Part shown: positions 1 to 6,183 of the stretch, piece after piece | Numbering within the stretch: position 1 is the first letter of the stretch | Layout of the letters: the number at the start of each line of letters is the position of its first letter | Origin: Planctomycetota bacterium | GTDB taxonomy: Bacteria; Planctomycetota; Planctomycetia; Pirellulales; Pirellulaceae | Length of the DNA stretch: 11,657 nt | Assembly (NCBI GenBank): GCA_023417165.1 | Contig: JAEZGD010000293.1 | Span: forward strand, 1-11,657 | Direction: 5' to 3' | Notes under the pieces: generated by a model | Told to the model about the DNA's origin: nothing | Database searches by the model: none | The model's input: only the letters and a program-made list of their open reading frames with translations | Made by a program: the position numbers and the translations under genes

Positions 1-1611
1 CTCTTGCACGGTATAGGTGCCCGCGCGCAGGTTGTCGAACTTGTAGCGGCCGTTGGCATCGGTGGTCGTTGTTGCCACCACGTTGCCTTGCGCATCGAAC
101 AAGCGAACGGTCACGCCGGCGATCGGAGCTTCGCCCGTTTCGTAGACGCAATTGCCGTTCGAATCGACATACACCACGCCGGAGATACTGGCAGGCAGCA
201 CTTCGCCAAAGTTGTAGTCTTCGCCGTGGTCGCCCCACTGGACAACGATCGAGCGGATTTCGTCACCAGGATTGATGGCGGTGCCGCCGAGCGTACCGGC
301 GGTATCGATGTTGTCGAGCCAGCCGGTAGGTTGCTGCTCGATGATCTTGTACGTGCCGGCCACCAGATTGGTGAAGCAATACTTGCCATTGGCATCGGTG
401 ACTTGCGTGCCAACATGGTTGCCATTGGCATCGTATAGGTTGACTGTCGCCCCGGCGATGCCTTGCTCGCCGGTGTCGAAGACGCCATTGTTGTTGGCGT
501 CGTGGTAGACGTAGCCGCACAATTGCGAGGGTTCGTGCTCACAGAAATCGTAGTTCACACCGTGATCGCCGGCGTTGATCACAATTCCGCCGATGACATC
601 GTTTTCGGTGATTGAGCCGCGCTTCACGCCGCCGATGGTGCCGACATGATCGCCGCCGTCGATCAGGCCTTCAGGCGTGAACTCTTGAACGATGTAAGTG
701 CCGGGGGCAAGGTTGTCGAAGCGGTATTCGCCGTTCGCGTTCGTCAGCACCGTCCGCAGGATATTGCCTTGCGCGTCGCGTAACACGACGGTCACGCCAG
801 CAAGCGGGCGATTGAGGGCTTCTTCGGTAAAGCAGTTGCCGTACTTATCCGTGAGATGCACGCGACCGCTGATCGAGCCTGGTTCGAGTTCGCCAAAGTT
901 ATAGTTGATGCCGCTCTTGTTGCCGCCGAGGAAGATATTTTCGAGACTATCGCCAGGGTTGGTAACGGTACCCACGGTGATGCCATCGACGGTGCCCGGC
1001 GTATCGAGGCCATCGAAGTAACCGGCCGGTTGCTGGACCTGAACCACGCGATACGTGCCTGGCACCAGGCCCGTAACCTGGTAGAACCCATTCGCATCGG
1101 TGGTGACAGTGATCGTGCTTTGCGCCGCGATGGTATTGAGCGGAATGACCTGAATGGTCACGCCAGCGAGGCCAATTTCGCCTGGATCTTTGATGCCATT
1201 GTTATTGCGGTCGGCATAAACATAACCGCTGATCTTGGCGGGCTGCGCTTCGGCAAAATCGTAGTCGATGGCATGCGTATCGCCGAGCGGAATCGAAATC
1301 TCGGTCAGCACGTTTTGATCGCTGCCGAGCAGATTGCCGGTATGCGTGCCAGCCACCGTGCCAGGCGTAGCGCCGACGCTGAAGTAGCCGTCGGGCTGCA
1401 CCTCGCGCACCTGGTAGGTGCCGGGCATTAGATTCAGGTTCTCGCCAAATCGATAGTTGCCCTGCGCGTCGGTGGTGATGGTATGCCCGGTGAAGACGTA
1501 GTTGCCGCTTGCGTCTTTCTTCCAGAGCGCCAGCGAGACGTTAGCGATGCCGCTTTCGTTCGCGTCTTGCGTCAGGTCGAGATCTTGATCGTGATAGACG
1601 GTGCCAGCGAT
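1..1611 (-). repeat. Tandem SdrD B-type domain array (four complete units and one partial)
   Basis: Unit starts, read on the minus strand, are near 1611, 1233, 873, 522 and 186. Unit lengths shrink steadily: 126, 120, 117 and 112 residues; the fifth is truncated by the window after 62. The opening Asp/Asn-rich loops differ. Units 2, 4 and 5 carry EF-hand-like loops (DRNNNGIKDPGE, DANNNGVFDTGE, DSNGNCVYETGE), whereas units 1 and 3 have degenerate ones. The units are clearly related but diverged in DNA sequence, so this is an old domain array and not a recent duplication. Confidence 0.85.
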
Positions 1612-2379
1612 CGTAATCGGCTTGGGGACTTGTTGCAGGCTGGCGACGCCGCCCGCGGTGCGGTCGCGCTTGCCATTGAAGTCGTCGGCAGGCAAGTTCA
1701 GGTTCTTGCCAGCGAAGTTCGCATCATAGAAGTTGCGGAACTCGGCGCTGCCAGTGGTATTTTGATAGTGCGGCGCGCTAAAGCTGGCCGTGATTGTCGA
1801 GCCTTGGAATTCGACGCCCGACGTGATCGGGTCGATGCCTTCGTTGATGTGGGCGTAGTTCGTATCGCCCGCATCGAACGGCTCTTGCACTTCGTCCACA
1901 TCGATCTGAAAGACCAGTTTGTCGCCAGCGTGAAAGCCTTGAAAATCCAACACCAAGCGCGTGCCGCCGTCGACAACAGTGGCAATGACGTTTTGGATGC
2001 CTTGCTGCGAGATGATCTGGAACGAGAACGCATGGTCGGCGCCCAAGCCGCCTTCGACCGTATCAAAGATCAAGTCGCCAACTTGAAAGCCAGGGATGCC
2101 GCCCTTGTTGGTGTCAATGATCAGCCGGGTCAATTCGGTGCCTGGCGCGCCGCCGGTGAAGGTGATCTCGAACGTGTCACCGTGAAGGTCGGAGCCGCCG
2201 TCCTCTTCAATATAGACGACGCCGACATGGAGCGGATCGGCGTTCATCACGCGGCGCTCTTCCATGAGCTCGAAGCGGCACTTGCGTCCGCCTAACTCAA
2301 CTTCCCGCCGTGGGCCATGCACGTGCTTTTGCGCAAACCAGCGACGCTTCAATTTGCTGAGCATAGTCATCACGCCCAC
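1..2379 (-). CDS. Giant SdrD B-type repeat surface protein with planctomycete LEPR-XLL-like N-terminus (partial, 3' end off window)
   Basis: An open minus-strand frame of 793 codons runs from a GTG at 2379 through the left edge without a stop. The GTG is chosen because AGGAGG (2386-2391) lies 6 nt upstream and an in-frame TGA sits at 2401-2403; ATGs at 2370 and 2364 are worse placed. Residues 36-50 (FELMEERRVMNADPL) resemble the LEPR-XLL motif found near the N-terminus of many large exported planctomycete proteins. Residues about 51-256 form a beta-rich, Gly/Asp-rich region I do not recognise. From residue 257 there are five successive SdrD B-like (Cna-B superfamily) domains starting near 257, 383, 503, 620 and 732; the last is cut by the window. 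Each has a G-x-V-Y-x-D opening, a later T-D-A-N-G-x-Y-x-F strand and an A-G-T-Y turn. Such domains are stalk-forming and often bind calcium. The protein is probably cell-surface or extracellular; ligand and anchor are unknown because the C-terminus is missing. The WD40 gene lies 176 nt upstream on the same strand. Confidence 0.9.
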   Translation of the reverse strand, partial: MGVMTMLSKLKRRWFAQKHVHGPRREVELGGRKCRFELMEERRVMNADPLHVGVVYIEEDGGSDLHGDTFEITFTGGAPGTELTRLIIDTNKGGIPGFQVGDLIFDTVEGGLGADHAFSFQIISQQGIQNVIATVVDGGTRLVLDFQGFHAGDKLVFQIDVDEVQEPFDAGDTNYAHINEGIDPITSGVEFQGSTITASFSAPHYQNTTGSAEFRNFYDANFAGKNLNLPADDFNGKRDRTAGGVASLQQVPKPITIAGTVYHDQDLDLTQDANESGIANVSLALWKKDASGNYVFTGHTITTDAQGNYRFGENLNLMPGTYQVREVQPDGYFSVGATPGTVAGTHTGNLLGSDQNVLTEISIPLGDTHAIDYDFAEAQPAKISGYVYADRNNNGIKDPGEIGLAGVTIQVIPLNTIAAQSTITVTTDANGFYQVTGLVPGTYRVVQVQQPAGYFDGLDTPGTVDGITVGTVTNPGDSLENIFLGGNKSGINYNFGELEPGSISGRVHLTDKYGNCFTEEALNRPLAGVTVVLRDAQGNILRTVLTNANGEYRFDNLAPGTYIVQEFTPEGLIDGGDHVGTIGGVKRGSITENDVIGGIVINAGDHGVNYDFCEHEPSQLCGYVYHDANNNGVFDTGEQGIAGATVNLYDANGNHVGTQVTDANGKYCFTNLVAGTYKIIEQQPTGWLDNIDTAGTLGGTAINPGDEIRSIVVQWGDHGEDYNFGEVLPASISGVVYVDSNGNCVYETGEAPIAGVTVRLFDAQGNVVATTTTDANGRYKFDNLRAGTYTVQE

Positions 2380-2555
2380 GATCCACCTCCTGCGAACTTC
2401 TCAGATAAGAGTCAAAGCGGAGCTTGCCGCGGCGTGTTGTAGCGCAGAGCCGCAAGGGATTGAGCCGCGAGGCCGTTTCCTTGTCGTGCTCTGGCTGTGG
2501 GCGCCGCCAGTCTCCGAATCTTTGTGGTGAACTGCTGCTTCTGCCGCCGTTGTTG
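2380..2555. other. Intergenic region between the WD40 and SdrD-B genes
   Basis: 176 nt separate the WD40 stop from the SdrD-B start, both on the minus strand. I see no good sigma-70 promoter and no stem followed by a T-run. There is a duplicated GCGGCTC separated by 8 nt (near 2448-2469) and a weak CTGGC/GCCAG pair. The gap is long for tight coupling, so whether the two genes share a transcript cannot be told from sequence. Confidence 0.5.
2386..2391 (-). promoter_or_regulatory. Shine-Dalgarno fixing a GTG start for the SdrD-B gene
   Basis: A perfect AGGAGG on the minus strand ends 6 nt before the GTG at 2379. The nearest in-frame ATG (2370) would be 15 nt away. The in-frame TGA at 2401-2403 rules out any longer protein. 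Confidence 0.75.
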
Positions 2556-3602
2556 TTACTTCGCCCCTTCGACAGGGAAGGCGCCGATTCGGGGCGTGGC
2601 CACCGGTTGTTCGGCCAGATGTTCATTCATCTTCCAGACGCGGACCGTCGTGTCGTAGCCGGCGGAGATCAGCGTCTTGTCGCCAAAGACCAGCGCGGCG
2701 ACGGTGCCGCTATGACCGCTCAATCGCCCCATTTCCTGCTGGGTTTCTAGATCCCACAAGCGGATCAAGTTGTCGCTCCCAGCGGTCGCCAGTTGCGAGT
2801 TGCCGTAAAAGGCCATCGTCATCACCTTGGCAGGGCGACGCGGCAATTTGACCGGCGCGGCGCCGGTGGCTACATTGCGAATCACCACCTGGCGATCTTC
2901 GCTGCAACTGGCCAATAGGTTGCCATCGGGCGAGAACTCGACGCAGCGGATCCGCTGTGCATGTTCGGTGTCTTCCATCGCGACTTCGCCGGTCTCGACA
3001 TTCCAGACACGAATCATGCCATTGCGCCCGCCAGCGGCCAGGTACTTGCAATTGGGGCTGAACGAGAGCGCTCGCATGTCCGCGCACGTGCCCTCTAGCT
3101 CTTGCACCAGCTTGCCCAGCGTCAGGTCGTAGACTCGCACCTTTTCTTCAAAGCCGAGCGCGGCCAAATACCTGCCATCGCTGCTGAAGGTCAACATGGC
3201 AATCGCTTGCGGATGCTCCGCAAAGACCTTCACCTTCTGGCCGGTCAATGCATCCCAAAAAACGATCGTCTTGTCGTTGCCTGCGGAAGCGAGGATGTCT
3301 CCCTTGGGGCTATAGGCGATGCTGCGCACCCAGTCAGAATGGCCTTCGAGTCGTTGAATCAGCGTGCCCTTATTCAAGTCCCAGACGCGAATGACATGGT
3401 CATCGCCAGCAGCAGCCAACAAGCCGGCCGTATGCAAGCTCAGGCTGCTGACGACCGGCGGCTTCACCTCTGCCGATTCGTTCTGTAACTGAATGATGCG
3501 GTTTGGCCAATCCAGCTTTTTTTGTTCCTCGGCTCCCGAGACGCCGGCGAGCATCGTTCCCGCCAGCAGTGCCAGCAGTGTCCTGCGTCGCAGCGCGACC
3601 AT
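2556..3602 (-). CDS. Exported seven-bladed WD40 repeat protein
   Basis: 348 residues from ATG 3602, chosen because AAGGA lies 7 nt upstream and because translation then begins with a signal peptide (MVALRRRTLLALLAGTMLAG, probable cleavage after VSGA near residue 24). A longer frame to 3740 has no such features. Seven WD40 blades follow, ending in WD or equivalent at about residues 50-76 (VWDL), 87-118 (FWDA), 130-160 (VYDL), 173-202 (VWNV), 214-244 (IRNV), 256-285 (LWDL) and 297-325 (VWKM). That count fits one closed propeller. There is no catalytic or other domain, so it is most likely a protein-binding scaffold outside the cytoplasmic membrane. Exported stand-alone WD40 proteins are common in planctomycetes, but partners are unknown. 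It is divergent from the HEAT-like gene and upstream of the SdrD-B surface protein, which makes a shared envelope role plausible but unproven. Confidence 0.9.
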   Translation of the reverse strand: MVALRRRTLLALLAGTMLAGVSGAEEQKKLDWPNRIIQLQNESAEVKPPVVSSLSLHTAGLLAAAGDDHVIRVWDLNKGTLIQRLEGHSDWVRSIAYSPKGDILASAGNDKTIVFWDALTGQKVKVFAEHPQAIAMLTFSSDGRYLAALGFEEKVRVYDLTLGKLVQELEGTCADMRALSFSPNCKYLAAGGRNGMIRVWNVETGEVAMEDTEHAQRIRCVEFSPDGNLLASCSEDRQVVIRNVATGAAPVKLPRRPAKVMTMAFYGNSQLATAGSDNLIRLWDLETQQEMGRLSGHSGTVAALVFGDKTLISAGYDTTVRVWKMNEHLAEQPVATPRIGAFPVEGAK

Positions 3603-3819
3603 AGCGTGTTCCTTGCAGTGTAGCGCTAGTGATGAGAACTGGCGCGCCGCGCGAATCCATGTGCGCAACCGGGCCTTCAAGTCGGTTATCGGCAGGCGCT
3701 CTACGAAAGACACAATCGTTTTCGTTGACTTTGACGGCACATCAATCGCTCTTGACCCGAACCCTACGAGCGGCGTACAAGCGGCGCCTCATCTTCTCTT
3801 CTGGGTGCGAGGTTTATGC
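3603..3819. other. Divergent intergenic region between WD40 and HEAT-like genes
   Basis: 217 nt between two divergent starts must hold promoters for both directions. I see one fair candidate on the plus strand (3752-3781) and none convincing on the minus strand. Open frames crossing this stretch lack ribosome binding sites and are extensions of the two real genes. Confidence 0.5.
3752..3781 (+). promoter_or_regulatory. Candidate sigma-70-like promoter for the HEAT-like/sulfatase pair
   Basis: TTGACC (3752-3757; 5 of 6 to TTGACA) and TACAAG (3776-3781; 4 of 6 to TATAAT) are separated by 18 nt. Initiation near 3788 would give a 5' leader of about 30 nt to the ATG at 3820. This is a pattern match only. 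Confidence 0.3.
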
Positions 3820-4704
3820 ATGCGCTGCTATCGCCTATTGGCCGCGGTGGGCTGCTTACTGCTGGGATTTACTGCCGCGCGCGGGCAAGACCCGGGAACG
3901 CCGCTAGTCGCGCCGCCGCCTCCCGTCGTAGGTGCGCCACCGGCGGCAGGCCCCAGCGTGTGGGGCTCGTTCTGTGCTGGTTGCGCCGCGAAGAAGCAAG
4001 CCATTTGCAACGGACCGCTCGGCCGACTGCTGAAGAATGCGTTGATGCCACTCAGTGCTTTGACCGGCGGACTGGTGCCGGGGCAAGTCGGTCCATCGGC
4101 ACAGGACTTGGCCGCTGGCGGTTCGGTGGGCGCTGCGGCGAAGATTCAAGCCGACCAAAAGGCGGCCGCCAAACGCCGCGACGCCGTGCGGTTCTTAGGC
4201 ACGATTGATTGTCACTGGTATCCCGAAGCCGAAGCGGGACTGGTCGCGGCACTGCGCATCGATCGCAGCGAATGCGTCCGCTTTGAAGCCGCTCGCTCGC
4301 TAGCGCATGGATGCTGTTGCACCAAGACGACCATTGAAGCGCTATCGATCTGTGTCTCGGGCAGCGATCGTGATGGCAATCCCAGCGAGAACTCTTTGCG
4401 AGTGCAGTTGATGGCGCTCGAAGCGCTGCAGCGCTGCGTGGGCAGTTACAACGGCGAGCCTGGCGATGCGGCGCTGCCGCGTCCGGAACATCCGGCCAGC
4501 GCGCAAGAGACGGCGCCAAACTCGGGCTTGCCGCAGATCAAATTCACCGCTTACTACGAGAAGGTGCGCGCCGCTTCGCGCGATGAAGTGCTGGCCAATG
4601 CGGGGCGTGTCATCGCGCAAGCCAGCCAACGGAAAGTGGCCGTGCCGGATCAGCCGCGGCGCATCGCCAGCGTCTATGAGATCTGGCAGCAGGCCGAAAA
4701 GTAG
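3820..4704 (+). CDS. Exported Cys-rich HEAT-like repeat protein, function unknown
   Basis: 294 residues from ATG 3820, preceded by GAGG with 7-nt spacing. The start is supported by a short signal peptide (MRCYRLLAAVGCLLLGFTAA, probable cleavage after residue 20-22); an upstream extension to 3493 lacks both. A Pro-rich linker (residues 26-46) leads to a CAGC pair (Cys52, Cys55) and Cys63. Residues about 118-180 look like two helical HEAT-type repeats with further cysteines at 131, 152, 165-167 (a CCC triplet) and 178, plus Cys206. The ten cysteines of the predicted mature protein suggest disulfides or a metal site. I recall similar uncharacterised planctomycete proteins with the same DCHWYPEAEA and GCCCTKTTIEALSICVSG segments, but assign no function. 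It precedes the sulfatase by 71 nt on the same strand, so the two may be co-transcribed. Confidence 0.85.
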   Translation: MRCYRLLAAVGCLLLGFTAARGQDPGTPLVAPPPPVVGAPPAAGPSVWGSFCAGCAAKKQAICNGPLGRLLKNALMPLSALTGGLVPGQVGPSAQDLAAGGSVGAAAKIQADQKAAAKRRDAVRFLGTIDCHWYPEAEAGLVAALRIDRSECVRFEAARSLAHGCCCTKTTIEALSICVSGSDRDGNPSENSLRVQLMALEALQRCVGSYNGEPGDAALPRPEHPASAQETAPNSGLPQIKFTAYYEKVRAASRDEVLANAGRVIAQASQRKVAVPDQPRRIASVYEIWQQAEK

Positions 4705-4715
4705 ACGCGAGCTTG

Positions 4716-4760
4716 CCACTCGACGCAGTGGCTACTACCTTGAGGGCGAACCTCTCGCCC
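4716..4760 (+). other. Two small hairpins between the HEAT-like and sulfatase genes
   Basis: CCACT/AGTGG (stem arms 4716-4720 and 4727-4731, 6-nt loop) is followed by GGGCGA/TCGCCC (4744-4749 and 4755-4760, 5-nt loop). The second ends 2-3 nt before the sulfatase Shine-Dalgarno (AAGGA, 4763-4767). Neither is followed by a T-run, so they do not look like intrinsic terminators; mRNA processing or control of sulfatase translation is possible. Confidence 0.4.
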
Positions 4761-4775
4761 GCAAGGAATGATCCG

Positions 4776-6176
4776 ATGCTTCGTTCGTGTGTGATTGCTC
4801 TTGCCAGCTTGCTGCTGACGAATCTGGCCTGGGCCTCGCCGCCCAACATCATTCTGTTTGTGTGCGACGACCTGGGGCCGGACCTGGGTTGCTATGGCAA
4901 CACCGCCATTCGGACCCCCAACATCGACGCCCTGGCCGCCGAGGGCATCCGCTATACGAACGCCTTCTGCACGACGGCCAGTTGTAGCGCGAGTCGTTCG
5001 GTCATTCTGACCGGCCTGCATAACCATGCGAACGCTCAGTACGGTCACGAGCACGCGTACCACCACTTTCGCAGCTACGAGAACCTCAAGTCGCTGCCAG
5101 TGCGGTTGAGCGAAGCCGGCTATCGCACCGCGCGGATCGGCAAGCTGCACGTCGGGCCGGAAGAAGTCTATAAGTTCGACCAGGTGCTTCCAGGCAACGC
5201 CCGCAATCCGGTGCAGATGGCGAACAACTGCAAGCCGCTGCTAGCTGCAAAAGAGGAGCGTCCGTTCTTCTTATACTTCTGCCCTGCTGACCCGCATCGC
5301 AGCGGCGAGACGGTGGCCAGCGATCCACTGCAGCCGAACGCCTTTGGCAACAAGCAAAGCGGCTATCCGCAGGTGAAAACCGAAACGTACTCGCCAGAGG
5401 AAGTCATTGTCCCGCGCTTCTTGCCCGACTCGGCGACCAGCCGCGCAGAACTAGCTCAGTACTATCAATCGGTCTCGCGGATCGATCAGGGCGTTGGCCG
5501 GCTCGTACAACACCTGAAAGCGGCCGGCAACTATGACAACACCGTGATCCTGTTTACTTCGGATCATGGCATTGCTTTTCCTGGCGGCAAGACCACGCTG
5601 TACGAAGGCGGCATGCGTATTCCGCTGATCGTACGTCATCCCGAGCATCAGGCGCGCGTCTCGAAATCGCTGGTCAGTACGGTCGACTTCACCCCTACCA
5701 TTCTGCAGCTCGCAGGCGTTGCCAGCGACAAGTTGCCCGAGGAGCTACAAGGTCGGTCGTTCGTGTCGACCTTGGAAAGCGATCGTGACGCGGCCAGCGA
5801 GGTCTATGCGTCGCATACCTTTCATGAGATCACGATGTACTACCCGATGCGTGTGGTGCGCACGAAGCAGTACAAGTTGATTTGGAACATAGCGCATGGC
5901 CTGCCATTTCCCTTCGCTTCCGATCTCTGGGAAGCGCCGACCTGGCAAGCTGCCTACAAGCAAGGACCGGAGGCGAAGTATGGACAACGCACAGTCAAAG
6001 CGTACATCCATCGGCCGCAGTTTGAACTCTATGATTTGCAAGCGGATCCCGACGAAGTAAAGAACCTGGCCGACTCGCCTCAGCATCGCGAGACATTCAA
6101 TGAGCTGAGTGCGAAGCTGAAGGCCTTTCAAAAGCGAACCAAAGATCCGTGGATCTTGAAGTGGGACTATGAATAA
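4776..6176 (+). CDS. Secreted sulfatase, heparan N-sulfatase (SGSH)-like
   Basis: 466 residues from ATG 4776, with AGGA 8 nt upstream and a signal peptide (MLRSCVIALASLLLTNLAWA). Family I (formylglycine) sulfatases hydrolyse sulfate esters or sulfamates. Visible active-site elements are Asp31-Asp32 (metal), the Cys70-S-A-S-Arg74 nucleophile motif followed by LTG, Lys123 and His125 (GKLH), His174 (DPHR), Asp263-His264 (SDHG) and Lys272. Compared from memory with human N-sulfoglucosamine sulfohydrolase, similarity runs the whole length: RIGKLHVGPE, ERPFFLY, RIDQGVGRL, FHEITMYYPMR, and the C-terminal FELYD and KDPWI segments. Even the nucleophile number (70) coincides. Two differences are visible: Ala for Pro in the C-x-P-x-R motif, and His/Lys where SGSH has Asn274/Arg282. 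It therefore probably acts on sulfated glycans outside the cytoplasm, though the exact substrate is inferred. No sulfatase-maturing enzyme is encoded in the window. It converges with the DUF255 gene, stop to stop, over 7 bp. Confidence 0.92.
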   Translation: MLRSCVIALASLLLTNLAWASPPNIILFVCDDLGPDLGCYGNTAIRTPNIDALAAEGIRYTNAFCTTASCSASRSVILTGLHNHANAQYGHEHAYHHFRSYENLKSLPVRLSEAGYRTARIGKLHVGPEEVYKFDQVLPGNARNPVQMANNCKPLLAAKEERPFFLYFCPADPHRSGETVASDPLQPNAFGNKQSGYPQVKTETYSPEEVIVPRFLPDSATSRAELAQYYQSVSRIDQGVGRLVQHLKAAGNYDNTVILFTSDHGIAFPGGKTTLYEGGMRIPLIVRHPEHQARVSKSLVSTVDFTPTILQLAGVASDKLPEELQGRSFVSTLESDRDAASEVYASHTFHEITMYYPMRVVRTKQYKLIWNIAHGLPFPFASDLWEAPTWQAAYKQGPEAKYGQRTVKAYIHRPQFELYDLQADPDEVKNLADSPQHRETFNELSAKLKAFQKRTKDPWILKWDYE

Positions 6177-6183
6177 CTCGGGG

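Noticed and set aside
4..2295. Plus-strand open frames at 4-438, 856-1431 and 1483-2295
   Set aside because: They are antisense shadows of the SdrD-B gene, have no recognisable domain, and the minus frame shows clear repeated domains throughout.
2404..2555. Possible terminator or promoter between the WD40 and SdrD-B genes
   Set aside because: Only a 5-bp stem with a 10-nt loop and no T-run, and no hexamer pair with acceptable spacing, could be found.
3603..3740. N-terminal extension of the WD40 gene to 3740
   Set aside because: It would bury the signal peptide. The ATG at 3602 has a good ribosome binding site and begins directly with the signal sequence.
3493..3819. N-terminal extension of the HEAT-like gene to 3493
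   Set aside because: It overlaps the divergent WD40 gene, has no ribosome binding site, and would place the signal peptide internally.
3844..3855. Lipobox-like A-V-G-C at residues 9-12 of the HEAT-like protein
   Set aside because: The hydrophobic stretch before Cys12 is only about six residues, too short for a lipoprotein signal. The hydrophobic core continues past it to residue 20.
4713..4775. N-terminal extension of the sulfatase to 4713
   Set aside because: It covers the two hairpins and the Shine-Dalgarno. The ATG at 4776 starts a signal peptide and gives the nucleophile Cys the same number as in SGSH.
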